From Flaviaestuariibacter flavus (GTDB lineage Bacteria; Bacteroidota; Bacteroidia; Chitinophagales; Chitinophagaceae), in NCBI RefSeq assembly GCF_004337505.1, contig NZ_SJZI01000046.1:62001-126000 (forward strand): a DNA stretch of 64,000 nt, given 5' to 3'. The notes below the pieces were generated by a model. That model had not been told where the DNA came from. It did no database searches and saw only the letters and a list, made by a program, of their open reading frames with translations. How positions within the stretch are numbered: the first letter of the stretch is position 1; every line of letters begins with the position of its first letter. The translations under genes and the position numbers were made by a program. Positions 24,478-33,195 of the stretch are shown piece after piece.

Positions 24478-25332
24478 TCAGCGAAGGGGCAATTCCCGCA
24501 GGCGCGCACGCAATTGTGCGCGGAAAGCAGCCGGCTCGGCTCCGGTAAGCAGCAGGTGACGGATGGAGGTGGCGCCGGCCGACTTGGAAAGTTTTTCGCC
24601 ACTGTCGTCGGCAATGAGGCCGTGATGCACAAAGGTGGTGCGGCAGAAGTCGTTCCAGCCGAGCCGGCGGGCCAGGTAAAGCTGTGCGAGTGTGGAATCC
24701 CAGAGGTCTTCGCCACGCACCACGAAGTCGATACCGAAATGGCGGTCGTCGGCAACGGAGCTCAGCTGGTAGGCGGGGAAGCCGTCTTTCTTGCGCACAA
24801 TAAAGTCGCGTTGTGCGGCTGGCAGTGCGGCACGCACGTTCTCTTTGTTCCGTAGAAATACAGTTAACGGTTCTTCGTCGTCCGTGCGCAGGCGCCAGGC
24901 GGCACCGGGTGTATCGAGGGGCAGCATCCGCGCGCGGCAGGTGCCGGGGTAGCTACAGTCTGGGCTCACCCGCAGGATGTCGGCACGCGAGCAGTTGCAG
25001 GCAAAGACAGCACCCTCGTTTGCCAGTTGCCGCAGCGCTTCATTGTAAAGTTCCAGTCGCCGGAGTTGCGACCAATGCTGTTCGAAGTCGCCGGCGCCGC
25101 GCGGGCCTTCGTCCCAGCCGATCCCGAGAAAGCGCAGCGTATCAAACACATCCTGCACATATTCGGGACGTACACGGGCGCGGTCCATATCGTCGATGCG
25201 CAGGAGAATGCGTGCGCCGTGCGCTTCGGCCAGCTGCTGCGTGAGCAGGAAGGAGAGGGCATTACCCAGGTGCAGAAAGCCGCTGGGCGTTGGAGCGATG
25301 CGGGTTTTCAGAAAGCGCGGCGCGTGCGTCAT
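24478..25332 (-). CDS. gluQ: Glutamyl-Q tRNA(Asp) synthetase
   Basis: A 284-residue truncated GluRS paralogue that lacks the anticodon-binding domain. It keeps the HIGH motif (PSGFLHLGN), a zinc site CNCSR...CSYPGTC and the KMSKS motif (KLSKSAG). GluQRS attaches glutamate to the queuosine in tRNA-Asp. ATG 25332 (MTHAPRFLKTRIAPTPSG) leaves a normal N-terminus; in-frame ATGs at 25350 and 25353 are alternatives. The cognate tRNA-Asp gene is 3 kb away. Confidence 0.88.
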   Translation of the reverse strand: MTHAPRFLKTRIAPTPSGFLHLGNALSFLLTQQLAEAHGARILLRIDDMDRARVRPEYVQDVFDTLRFLGIGWDEGPRGAGDFEQHWSQLRRLELYNEALRQLANEGAVFACNCSRADILRVSPDCSYPGTCRARMLPLDTPGAAWRLRTDDEEPLTVFLRNKENVRAALPAAQRDFIVRKKDGFPAYQLSSVADDRHFGIDFVVRGEDLWDSTLAQLYLARRLGWNDFCRTTFVHHGLIADDSGEKLSKSAGATSIRHLLLTGAEPAAFRAQLRARLRELPLR

Positions 25333-25423
25333 CACCGATGTAAAATGCATCATTTCGCGTAGATGCCCTGCAAAGAAAACCCCAACGGCGACGTCGGGGC
25401 TCTCTTTGTTCGGATGGTGTTGT

Positions 25424-28165
25424 CTATTGAAGCAGCACCGGCATACCGGCACGCGTATCCTTGCCTTCGATGCGCAGCTGGTAAACACCGGCGGGCAATC
25501 CGCCGGGGAGTGTGAAGCGGCTGCTGCTGCCACCGGCATCCTGCGCGAGGCGCTGGCGGTATACGGGGCGGCCGATGGGATCCAGGAGCACGAGGTCATA
25601 GGTGCCGGCGGCAAATCCGGTTGTTTGCACGTTCAGTTCGCGGCCGCTGAGCGGGTTGGGGGTCACCAGCAGCTCGGGCGCTGCGTCTCTACCGGCGAGG
25701 CGCACCGTGCTGCTGTAGGTGAGGCGTCCGTCGATGTCGACGGACTTCACGCGGTAGTACACGTTGCCGGAGGGCGCTCCCGCGTCGCGTCCCTCGTAGC
25801 TGGCACCGCTGCCGTTATTGCCGCGGGGTGCCGCCTGCGCTACGGGCTCGAAGCTGCGGCCGTTTGCGGAGCGTTCGATCTCGTAGCGGGCTACGTTCAC
25901 CTCGGTGGCCGTTGTCCAGCGAACCGAAACGGCACCTTGCAGGCGGCTGGCCTTTACGGTGATAAAGCGAACCGGCAGCGGATTGAGCAGGCCTTCGGTT
26001 GCGAGGGTGATAAAGTCGAAGGCAGGCTCCGCGTCGGTGGTGATGGTGCCGGCACCGGCACCGGTACTGCTGGCGCTGCCCGCGAGCGGCACCGTCTGCC
26101 ATCCGCCGGCGGAGAGACGGGCCACCCGCAGGTTCGCCAGGTCGTTAACGTATTGGTTGCCGCCGCAGCCGCTTTGGGGGCTCCAGGTAAGCGCTGCCTG
26201 GATATCGGGCCCCGACACTTTGTTGACGCTCCAGTATTCGCAGGCGCTGATACGGCTGAGCGGTGCCACCACGGTACCGTTGAGTGTGTAGGCGGAGCCG
26301 CGGAAATATTGGGCAATAACGTCGCCGATAGCTGAAGAAGCCGTGATCGTTACCGGCGCATACGTGCCGGATGCACCAAGCGGGAAGGTGAACGAGGTAG
26401 CGCCGCCGGGCCACTCCATCGGGCTCGATACGTAGCTCGTGCTGTTGCCGGCGGTAGTGGTGGCGCCGGGCAGAAGCACAAGTGTTCCGCTGCCGGCCAG
26501 GGCGCCGTTAGTAAGCGTGAGGGTGCCTGCGAGACGTATGGTTGTCAGCAGGTTTTTGGTGCCACTGCCGTTTATCGCCAGGTTGTTGAAAACGAAATTG
26601 CCGGCCGGCGCGCTGGTTTGCGTCGCTGTTACCGAAATGGTTTGCGTGCCGGTGCCGTTTAGTTCGATGGTGTTGCCGGCATTGCTGTAAACCGCACCGT
26701 TTTCAGTGGTGAAAGTCAGGCTGAGGTTGCCGCTCACCTGGATGGTAGCGGCCGGAAAAGTAAGGTTGCCCGTGGCGGGAGGTGTTACACCCGGATTGCG
26801 GAACGTGCTTACAGTTAAGTTGTGGTATTGGTTGGCAACTACCGTTTGTGTCCGGTTGCCATTGTATTCCACGGTGCCGCCAAAGGTTTTCCCGGTAGGG
26901 AAAGGTGTTTCTCCCTGCACCAGCAGCTTGCCCGCATGACCGGAGGCATCGTAGGTGCCCGTCAGCGTTTCCGAAGCCAGATCAATGATGGTAGTGGCGG
27001 AAGTGACAAAGTTTCCGTTGACCACGATATCGGACGATCCCAAGTCAGTGCCATTGGTCAGTACCGAAAGATTCTGATACGTGCCCGAGATGATCTTTTG
27101 TCCGCCTGAGGGTGCGTCGTACACGATGGTGCCGCCCCAGGTGCGGCCGGAGGGAAGCGCCGGGTTGGCATTGCTTCCGCCGATGTATTGCGTGCGGATG
27201 GTACCCACGTTTGTTTGCGCGCCGATGCCGCCCGAGCTCGAGTTGGTAAGCTGATTGTTTCCCATATTGAGCGTGGTGCCGGTGGTGAGGGTCGCGATCT
27301 GCCCGCCAACCACCAGCGCGCCACCCGCGGCGCTTTCCAGTGCGCCTGCGCCGGCATGCTGTAGGTAGAGGTTGTTATACGTACCCGCCACGACGGTCTG
27401 TCCGCCGCCACTGGCGTTATACAGCACCGAGCCGCCCGTGGTGCCGCGCCAGTCGATGTTTGGGGGCAGGGGTGTGGCCGACGTGCTTTGCGTTGCGACG
27501 GTGCCGTTGTTGACGATGCTGCCCCCGGAAAGAGAAAGCGCCGATGTGCCCATATTCAGGATCGAAAAGGCGTTGGTGGTGAGGGTGCCGGAGATCGAGA
27601 GCGGCGCACTGACGTTGGTGGTCTTGCTGTTGCCGCTGCTGCCGGCCGCCAGTGTCAGGTTGTTGAAGGTGCCGAAGCCGATCGCGGGGATGGTGTTGTT
27701 GGCGGTAAGAGTGACCGTGCCATCGCCGGGCGTAAACAGCGAGCCGGTAGCGTTGCTGTTGACGCTGAAGCCGCCGGTGCTGAGCGTATTGCCGGTGGTC
27801 ATGGTCAGAAAGCCCGGGGCAAGCGGGTTATTGGTACCCAATGATGTGATGCCCGTCACGGTGAGTGAGGCGGCGTTGCCGAAGGTCAGCGTGGCGCCTG
27901 TGTTGGCGGTGCCGTCGTTCACCTGTACGGAAGCGGCCGTGGCGGCAAAGGAAGGATCGATGGTAACGGTGATGCCTGCGGGGATGACCACAAAGTCGGA
28001 GGCGCCGGGCACCACGTTGGGGCTCCAGGTGGCGGCGCTGTTCCAGAAGCCGCTGGCCAGGGCGGTTTTTTGTGCGTCAGCGGTTGAAGGCAGGAGTGAT
28101 GCGGACAGGAGCAGCATTGCACACAGGGCTGGGCAGAGCCCTTCCAGGCGGATTAATCGTTTCAT
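25424..28165 (-). CDS. Secreted beta-rich protein with T9SS type A sorting domain
   Basis: A 913-residue protein with a signal peptide (to ADAQ, ~32). The N-terminus GFWNSAATWSPNVVPGASD and VVIPAGITVTID is typical of Bacteroidota surface proteins with a beta-helix start. A long Thr/Gly/Asn-rich beta-helix-like region follows, with recurring YNNLYLQ/FNNLTL/YHNLTV strands. A fibronectin-like segment (~735-825) carries VRWTTATEVNVARYEIERS. A C-terminal sorting domain begins at ELLVTPNPLSG and ends GVYQLRIEG. It is exported by the T9SS; adhesin or matrix role is inferred. Confidence 0.82.
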   Translation of the reverse strand: MKRLIRLEGLCPALCAMLLLSASLLPSTADAQKTALASGFWNSAATWSPNVVPGASDFVVIPAGITVTIDPSFAATAASVQVNDGTANTGATLTFGNAASLTVTGITSLGTNNPLAPGFLTMTTGNTLSTGGFSVNSNATGSLFTPGDGTVTLTANNTIPAIGFGTFNNLTLAAGSSGNSKTTNVSAPLSISGTLTTNAFSILNMGTSALSLSGGSIVNNGTVATQSTSATPLPPNIDWRGTTGGSVLYNASGGGQTVVAGTYNNLYLQHAGAGALESAAGGALVVGGQIATLTTGTTLNMGNNQLTNSSSGGIGAQTNVGTIRTQYIGGSNANPALPSGRTWGGTIVYDAPSGGQKIISGTYQNLSVLTNGTDLGSSDIVVNGNFVTSATTIIDLASETLTGTYDASGHAGKLLVQGETPFPTGKTFGGTVEYNGNRTQTVVANQYHNLTVSTFRNPGVTPPATGNLTFPAATIQVSGNLSLTFTTENGAVYSNAGNTIELNGTGTQTISVTATQTSAPAGNFVFNNLAINGSGTKNLLTTIRLAGTLTLTNGALAGSGTLVLLPGATTTAGNSTSYVSSPMEWPGGATSFTFPLGASGTYAPVTITASSAIGDVIAQYFRGSAYTLNGTVVAPLSRISACEYWSVNKVSGPDIQAALTWSPQSGCGGNQYVNDLANLRVARLSAGGWQTVPLAGSASSTGAGAGTITTDAEPAFDFITLATEGLLNPLPVRFITVKASRLQGAVSVRWTTATEVNVARYEIERSANGRSFEPVAQAAPRGNNGSGASYEGRDAGAPSGNVYYRVKSVDIDGRLTYSSTVRLAGRDAAPELLVTPNPLSGRELNVQTTGFAAGTYDLVLLDPIGRPVYRQRLAQDAGGSSSRFTLPGGLPAGVYQLRIEGKDTRAGMPVLLQ

Positions 28166-28503
28166 GTCGATGTTTTGACGGGTTAAGGTTGGATCCCATC
28201 TAGCGATTTGCCTGGAGAGAGATTTACAAGATGCAATTTGTACGCCAGCCGGTGTTAGGAACGAAGCCTTCGCGAAAGCCAGATTCGTGGTCGGTTTCCT
28301 CGAGTTGGGTCGGGTGTTGAATTCCCCATGTGCAATGGCGTTTTTTGCAGGCCGGCAAAATTGGTTGGTGGAGGGCGAAAATTTTCTCCGGAGCTTTTCG
28401 TGTAACCGGTAATATGCCGGGGCGAATCGGGCTGTGTTGTTTCATCCTTGAAAAAGATGACGTCCACCAGATTTTCAATGATATTAGCGAATTGGCATAA
28501 CGA
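28166..28503. other. Intergenic region with no recognised feature
   Basis: About 340 bp between the T9SS cargo gene and the tRNA-Asp terminator. I see no supported ORF, repeat or promoter box in it. Confidence 0.5.
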
Positions 28504-28531
28504 AAAAGCCCCTGCTGTTGCAAGGGCTTTT
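28504..28531 (-). terminator. Terminator of tRNA-Asp
   Basis: AAAAGCCC...GGGCTTTT hairpin directly 3' of the tRNA on the minus strand. Confidence 0.75.
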
Positions 28532-28532
28532 G

Positions 28533-28606
28533 CGGACTGGACGGGACTCGAACCCGCGACCTCCGCCGTGACAGGGCGGCATTCTAACCAACTGAACTAC
28601 CAATCC
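28533..28606 (-). tRNA. tRNA-Asp (anticodon GTC)
   Basis: A 74-nt tRNA. Acceptor GGATTGG pairs with CCAGTCC (one G-T wobble), the anticodon stem-loop is CCGCC-CTGTCAC-GGCGG giving GTC, and the T-arm contains GGTTCGAGTCC. CCA is not encoded. Confidence 0.95.
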
Positions 28607-28656
28607 AAAATCTAAAGAACAGGCGCTGGAGAGCAGGTAGCTGTTCCGGCGGGGTG

Positions 28657-28687
28657 CAAATATAAGAGCGGCTTTTTATTCTCCAAA
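28657..28687 (-). promoter_or_regulatory. Two-box promoter of tRNA-Asp (TTTG-N19-TATATTTG)
   Basis: Minus-strand TTTG (28684-28687) and TATATTTG (28657-28664) are 19 nt apart. The -7 box is identical to that of tRNA-Ser and ends 50 nt before the tRNA, so a 5' leader is predicted. Confidence 0.7.
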
Positions 28688-28780
28688 CAATTGAAAAAAA
28701 TGGATGTGTTTTTTTAGACAAAAAGATTCACTGACCCCGGTAATTGGCGGAGTTAGCGATATCGGCACGACGCTGCCTAT

Positions 28781-29239
28781 TTAATGGCCCGACACGTCGG
28801 TCTTTACCTGCCCGTTGTACCGGAAAAGCACCCGGTCGAGCGAGAAGGGGCCGCTGCCGACGATCAGGAAGTAAATCAGCAGCAGGAGCGTGAGAATCGA
28901 CACCGGGAGCAGGGTCATATAATGCATCGCCTGCCAGTTGACGAACACCAGCGCGCCCAGCAGGATCGGGATGTTCACCGCGCAGGAGGCGCGGGTGAGC
29001 AGGCCCGTGGCGATGAAGAAGCCGCCCACGATATGTGCGAAAATGATGAAATGCGCGAGCAGCACCACCGGGAAGGAATCGAAGTTTTCGCGTGCGATGA
29101 GGCTGCTGAGGGCTTCGGTGTCGCGGGCGAAGGCAATGCCCTTGACGAAGAGAAAGATCCCGAGTGCGATCCGCAGAATGTCGACCCACCCCGGGTGGTG
29201 CCGTTCGCCCCAGTGCTCGATGCGTTTTGCGTAAGTCAT
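28781..29239 (-). CDS. DoxX-family membrane protein
   Basis: A 152-residue protein with four membrane segments. HHPGWVDILRIALGIFLFVKGIAFARD is the DoxX N-terminal helix with its conserved Gly-x-x-x-x-Gly. The second and third helices contain HIVGGFFIATGLLTR. DoxX proteins are associated with redox or sulfur chemistry in some bacteria; context gives no further hint. Confidence 0.75.
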   Translation of the reverse strand: MTYAKRIEHWGERHHPGWVDILRIALGIFLFVKGIAFARDTEALSSLIARENFDSFPVVLLAHFIIFAHIVGGFFIATGLLTRASCAVNIPILLGALVFVNWQAMHYMTLLPVSILTLLLLIYFLIVGSGPFSLDRVLFRYNGQVKTDVSGH

Positions 29240-29330
29240 GATACGGCGTTTTATGGTTAAAGAAGTGCTCTTTTAAAGTTACACTTCTTCCTCCGCATTA
29301 CCCATGGCCGGGCTTCACGCCGATCGCTGT

Positions 29331-30257
29331 TTAGCTATGGGTGCGGATCCACTCGTACAGGCGCTCCGCGTCTTCTTTTTTAAACAGCTGGCTTCCGGGA
29401 TTCATGGTGGCGGCGGTGCCGCAGGCCACGCCAAAGCGGGCGGCGTCGGGGAGCGGCCTGCCCTGCAGGAGGGCGTGGCAGATACCGGCGATCATGCTGT
29501 CGCCGGCGCCCACGGTGCTTTGCTTGCGTACCACCGGCGCGGGGATCCGCCATTCGCCTTCCGACGTTACGGCAAGCGCGCCCGAAGGACCCATGGATAC
29601 GATGAGGGCGCTGCAGCCGCCGCGGCCGAGCACCTCGCGGGCGGCATCGTCTACTTCGTGCAGCTCCAGGTGGGTGCGCCCGGTAAGCGCACAGAGCTCC
29701 GACAGGTTGGGTTTGATGAGGAAGACGCCGGTATCCACGGCCCGTTGCAGCGGAACTCCCGAGGTGTCCACCACCAGGCGGGCGCCGATGCGGCGGCAGT
29801 GCGCCGCCAGCTGCGCGTAGAGGTCGTCGGGGGCGCCGGGCGGAAGGCTCCCGCTGGCCACAACGAACTCCGGTCGCGGCGCCGCCTCCAGGGCCCGGAA
29901 CAGGGCCGCGCCGTCAGCTTCGTCGTAGGGGTCGCCGGGGAGCACAAAGCGGTATTGGGCATTGGTGCCCCTTTCGAGCACGGTGAAGCTCTCGCGCGTT
30001 TCGCCCTTTGCGGGTACCGCCTCGAAGGGAAGCCCGCGCTCGTTCAGAAGACGTTCCAGCACCGCGCCGTTGACACCGCCCGACAGGAAGAGCGCCTTTG
30101 CCGGCGCGCCGAGCTCCTGGAGGGCCTTGCTCACGTTGATACCGCCGCCGCCGGGTTCCGACACGAGGCGGTCGCCACGGAGCTTCTTGTCCGGCACCAG
30201 CCGGTCGATGGACGTGCTCTTGTCGATGGCCGGGTTGAAAGTGACGGTCAGGATCAT
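29331..30257 (-). CDS. PfkB-family hexose kinase (1-phosphofructokinase type)
   Basis: A 308-residue cytosolic ribokinase-fold enzyme. It has LTVTFNPAID at the start, the GGGGINVSKAL substrate motif and the C-terminal TVGAGDSMIAG motif with the catalytic Asp. These match the 1-phosphofructokinase/6-phosphofructokinase II/tagatose-6-phosphate kinase group. The exact sugar phosphate is not certain: no fructose PTS genes are adjacent, so a PfkB-type phosphofructokinase 2 role is as likely as FruK. Confidence 0.87.
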   Translation of the reverse strand: MILTVTFNPAIDKSTSIDRLVPDKKLRGDRLVSEPGGGGINVSKALQELGAPAKALFLSGGVNGAVLERLLNERGLPFEAVPAKGETRESFTVLERGTNAQYRFVLPGDPYDEADGAALFRALEAAPRPEFVVASGSLPPGAPDDLYAQLAAHCRRIGARLVVDTSGVPLQRAVDTGVFLIKPNLSELCALTGRTHLELHEVDDAAREVLGRGGCSALIVSMGPSGALAVTSEGEWRIPAPVVRKQSTVGAGDSMIAGICHALLQGRPLPDAARFGVACGTAATMNPGSQLFKKEDAERLYEWIRTHS

Positions 30258-30347
30258 GGGGAGCGTTTTCGGGTTACCGCTAAATTAACGGGTTGCCGCG
30301 CACCGGGAAGGATCGTTAAAAACACGCGGAATGGAGTAAAAAAAAGG

Positions 30348-30480
30348 GGCCCTTGTGGAAACAAGGGCCGAGCGCATATTAGTATGCACATGAGATGCCG
30401 CAAAGCTATCCGCTTTGTTTAGAGTTCAAGGTTAAAAGAAGTTAATTCGCTGAAACTGAGGACAAGATGTGCATATCCTG
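30348..30480 (-). ncRNA. Candidate small structured RNA with its own terminator
   Basis: Between two divergent genes lies a terminator that works only on the minus strand: GGCCCTTGT/ACAAGGGCC (30348-30369) followed by CCCTTTTTTTT. Upstream on that strand, TATGCACAT (near 30473) can pair with ATGTGCATA (near 30384), closing an ~80-nt interior that includes a perfect CAAAGC-GGATA-GCTTTG hairpin (near 30405-30420). The terminator precedes the pfkB-like start, so it must end another transcript. No good promoter box is visible. A 6S-like RNA is one possibility. Confidence 0.35.
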
Positions 30481-30612
30481 CTATGAACGGTAATTGTCCG
30501 GACCGTGCCTGACGCGACGGCGCATTAACATTCCCTTAGCCGACAGGGCGGCAGAAATACTGCCGATAAAGTACCGGCGCAACGGTAGCATATTCTTTGT
30601 GGTATCAGGTGT

Positions 30613-30987
30613 ATGAATGCGAAAAGAATCCTGATCATCACAGCCAGCGACCCGGCCTGTATGGGCGCCTGGCCTTCCGGTTACGAAACGGTTTGCGCCA
30701 GCGGCGACGAGGCCGCCATCGAGCTGGCCCAGCAGCAGGCCTTTGCCGCCATCGTCATCGACACTTCGGACGCGGCCCTGCACCAGCGCAAGCTGGATGC
30801 CATCCTGCCGATCCTCCAGCCCGATACGCCCCTGTTCCGCTACCGCACCGGCGCCCGCACCCCTGTGCCCGCGGCCGTGCAGGAGCACTTCCGCCAGGAG
30901 CGCAACGCGCGCATCCGCCGCTACCTCGTGCTCGACGACCTGGAGCCCTACAACGGGCCGGAGCTGCCTGCTTTTTCGGCCAACTAA
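30613..30987 (+). CDS. Hypothetical small soluble protein
   Basis: A 124-residue protein beginning KRILIITASDP, with a central AFAAIVIDTSDAAL strand followed by LDAILPILQPDTPLFRYRT. The alternation suggests a Rossmann or receiver-like alpha/beta fold, with an Asp at the strand end, but conserved response-regulator residues (the acidic pair and Lys) are not clear. It is 12 nt upstream of the DsbA-fold gene, so the two are likely one operon. Confidence 0.6.
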   Translation: MNAKRILIITASDPACMGAWPSGYETVCASGDEAAIELAQQQAFAAIVIDTSDAALHQRKLDAILPILQPDTPLFRYRTGARTPVPAAVQEHFRQERNARIRRYLVLDDLEPYNGPELPAFSAN

Positions 30988-30999
30988 AAACAAGCGACC

Positions 31000-31563
31000 A
31001 TGAAACAAAAAGAGATCGTACCGGTAAAGCCCACCAGCGAGCTTTTTCTCGGCACCGCCAAGGCGCCGGTGAAGCTGCTGCTCTTTGGTGACTACGAGAG
31101 CGCGCCCACCGGCGCCGCCCACCATGTCATCAAGGCACTGCTGGATGAATACCCGGGACAGCTCCGCTACAGCTTCCGGCACTTCCCGCTCACCCGCCTG
31201 CACCAGAAGGCGCACAAGGCGGCAGAGGCCGCTATCGGCGCGGCGCAGGAAGGGCTTTTCTGGGAGATGCACGAGCTGCTGTTCGCGGCGCGTCCGGCCC
31301 TGGGCACCATCAGCCTGAAGTCCTATGCCCGCGAAGCCGGCGTAAAAGGCAAGCATTTCCTCGACCAGCTGCTCAACGGCGACTGGGGTTGGTATGTGCA
31401 GGATGACCTGCGCGAAGGCATCCGCCTGGGCGTACACACGATCCCGGCGCTTTTTGTGAATGGTGTGCTGGTGACCGGCGAGCTCACGACCCGCAACGTG
31501 CGCGCGGCGATCGAAGAGGCACTCGGCGCCCCGGTGGCGAAGAGCACGAAAAAAAGAGCCTGA
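31000..31563 (+). CDS. DsbA-fold (thioredoxin-like) protein lacking the CxxC motif
   Basis: A 187-residue protein of the DsbA/NhaA-C-terminal thioredoxin type. The family landmarks are present: APVKLLLFGDYES, YSFRHFPLTRLHQKAHKAAEAA, FWEMHELLF and the cis-proline region HTIPALFVNG. Where homologues read DFECPYC, this one reads DYESAPTG, so both catalytic cysteines are missing. There is no signal peptide, so it is probably cytosolic. A non-redox role (binding or chaperone) is likely. Confidence 0.78.
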   Translation: MKQKEIVPVKPTSELFLGTAKAPVKLLLFGDYESAPTGAAHHVIKALLDEYPGQLRYSFRHFPLTRLHQKAHKAAEAAIGAAQEGLFWEMHELLFAARPALGTISLKSYAREAGVKGKHFLDQLLNGDWGWYVQDDLREGIRLGVHTIPALFVNGVLVTGELTTRNVRAAIEEALGAPVAKSTKKRA

Positions 31564-31615
31564 AAAAAGGAATAAGGAATAACGAAGGATGAAGCAAATG
31601 ACAATAGACAGCTAG

Positions 31616-31648
31616 GCGAGCCCTCTGAATGGAGGGCTCGCTTTTTTA
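31616..31648 (+). terminator. Terminator after the DsbA-fold gene
   Basis: GCGAGCCCTC / GAGGGCTCGC perfect 10-bp stem (31616-31641) with a 6-nt loop, then TTTTTT. Confidence 0.9.
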
Positions 31649-31718
31649 TTGCATTAGGTAGTGTATTCTTTTCCCGGTTCGGTGGCCCGGCCGGAACCGC
31701 CGGTGCCGGTTTCTTCCG

Positions 31719-31964
31719 CTACGAATGATTGCCTTCATTGTGCTCGATGGCCGCGCGCAGATCCGCCTCGGCGGCGCGCACATAATGCGGCAGCGCCATG
31801 GGCACGATCACCCAGTGGCCCTGCCCGTTGCGGCGCATCCGGAAAACGGTGTGCTGGTGCCAGTCGGTAAAATGTACATGATAAGTCAACGGGAGCTCCG
31901 GGTGCTCCATCCGCTTGAAATGAAAATCCACCTGTTCAATGGTGATCGTAAATTCCTCCTGCAT
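31719..31964 (-). CDS. Small hypothetical protein
   Basis: An 81-residue soluble protein starting MQEEFTITIEQVDFHF, rich in His and aromatic residues (YHVHFTDWHQHTVF), with a C-terminal amphipathic helix (AAEADLRAAIEH). No family recognised. The frame remains open upstream only as antisense of the oxidoreductase gene, so the start at 31964 is chosen. It is 95 nt downstream of the oxidoreductase stop on the same strand. Confidence 0.55.
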   Translation of the reverse strand: MQEEFTITIEQVDFHFKRMEHPELPLTYHVHFTDWHQHTVFRMRRNGQGHWVIVPMALPHYVRAAEADLRAAIEHNEGNHS

Positions 31965-32059
31965 AATTATCGGTCGCCCCTGCAAAGCTAGCCCTCCTGA
32001 AGGTGCGGAACTATAGTAGAAATACGCCGTATAATTACCCGTATTTGTGACTATCAGGT

Positions 32060-33085
32060 TCAATAAGTCAGGATGCGCACCCCGTCGTCGAGCGGGAAGG
32101 CGGTGCAGGTAAGGACGAGGCCCTTCTCCAGGTCGGCGTCGGTGAGCACCTCGTTGCGAGCCATCCACACATGTCCCGACGCGCAACGGGCTGTGCAGGC
32201 GCCGCAGCGGCCGGCGGCGCAGCTCCAGGGCAGGCTGAGCCCTGCCCGCAGGGCCGCCTTCAGGATGGTTTCGGGCGGCACTACCGTAACGACGGCGCTG
32301 CCTTCGCGCGTTTCCACCGTAACGGCCCGCGGCTGCAGCCCGGGATGCGCCGGCGGCGGTGGGGCCGGCGCGGGCAGGAAGTCTTCGCGGCGCAGCCGGT
32401 TTGCCGGAACCCCCTCGGTGCGCAGCACAAAGGTGCAGAGCCGCATGTAGTTTTCGGGTCCGCAGGTATAGAACCAGTCGGCGGCGGTGCGGGCGCCCGC
32501 GGCCTGCAGCAGCTCCAGCAGCAGGGGGCGGTTGAGGCGCGCCCGGCGCAGGTTGGGGTCGGTGCTGAAAAGCAGGTGCAGGGTGAAGGCGCGGGGATGG
32601 TCTGCTGCCAGTTGCTGCAGCAGCGGCAGGAAGAGCGCGTCGGAGCGGTCGTGGCTGCTGTACACCAGCAGAGCGCGCCACCGCGGGCGCGTGGCCAGCG
32701 CGGTGCGGAGCAGGGAAAGCACTGGGGTGATGCCGGTGCCCGCAGCGAAAAAGAAAAGCGTTGCCGGTGGCGCATCGTCGGGCGGCAGCTGGAAGCGGCC
32801 CGTGGCACCGGCCGTCCAGAGCTGGTCGCCGGGATGGATATTTTCAAAGAGATGGCGGGAGAAGATGCCGTTGGCGATGCGGCGCACCCCGATGGTCAGC
32901 GGCTCGTCGAAGGCGGGGCTTGAGAGCAGCGAGTAGGAGCGGCGCACCGTCTGGCCGCCGAGGCGGGCCTCGAAGGTGAGAAACTGCCCGGCCGCGTAGG
33001 GCAGCCGCTCCGCGAAGGTGATGGTGCGAAAGCCGGGCGCTTCTTCGCGGATGTCGGTTATGGTCAGCGGCAGGAGGGCGGGCAT
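32060..33085 (-). CDS. PaaE-like ferredoxin:NAD(P)H oxidoreductase
   Basis: A 341-residue electron-transfer protein. The order is an FAD-binding beta barrel (RRSYSLLSSP), an NAD(P)-binding domain (FFFAAGTGITPVLSLL and YTCGPENYM), a Pro-rich linker (~245-255) and a C-terminal plant-type 2Fe-2S domain with C-x4-C-x2-C (SCAAGRCGAC) and a final Cys in LTC. Such reductases feed electrons to oxygenases, desaturases or cytochromes P450; the partner is not in the window. Confidence 0.87.
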   Translation of the reverse strand: MPALLPLTITDIREEAPGFRTITFAERLPYAAGQFLTFEARLGGQTVRRSYSLLSSPAFDEPLTIGVRRIANGIFSRHLFENIHPGDQLWTAGATGRFQLPPDDAPPATLFFFAAGTGITPVLSLLRTALATRPRWRALLVYSSHDRSDALFLPLLQQLAADHPRAFTLHLLFSTDPNLRRARLNRPLLLELLQAAGARTAADWFYTCGPENYMRLCTFVLRTEGVPANRLRREDFLPAPAPPPPAHPGLQPRAVTVETREGSAVVTVVPPETILKAALRAGLSLPWSCAAGRCGACTARCASGHVWMARNEVLTDADLEKGLVLTCTAFPLDDGVRILTY

Positions 33086-33154
33086 GGATTAAAAGTACGC
33101 CGTGGGCCTGCCTCCGCCCATCCACATTTGCACAATCTTCACATGCGGCGCGTG

Positions 33155-33162
33155 TATTTTCG
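33155..33162 (+). promoter_or_regulatory. -7 box TATTTTCG for the CAP gene
   Basis: Exact TAnnTTCG match, 33 nt before ATG 33196. A TTTG lies 24 nt upstream, slightly farther than usual. Confidence 0.5.
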
Positions 33163-33195
33163 GAACGATTGGCCGTTACTGATCAAACCGCCCGG

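Noticed and set aside
25196-28178. Plus-strand frames of 379 and 268 codons opposite the T9SS cargo gene
   Set aside because: They are shadows of the minus-strand gene, which has a signal peptide and a sorting domain.
30481-31437. A 318-codon minus-strand frame over the 30613 and DsbA-fold genes
   Set aside because: The plus-strand DsbA-fold gene has clear family motifs, so the minus-strand frame is its shadow.
31965-32681. Long minus-strand extension of the small 81-residue protein
   Set aside because: It overlaps the PaaE-like oxidoreductase in another frame and is Arg/Pro/Ala-rich, typical of an out-of-frame high-GC translation.
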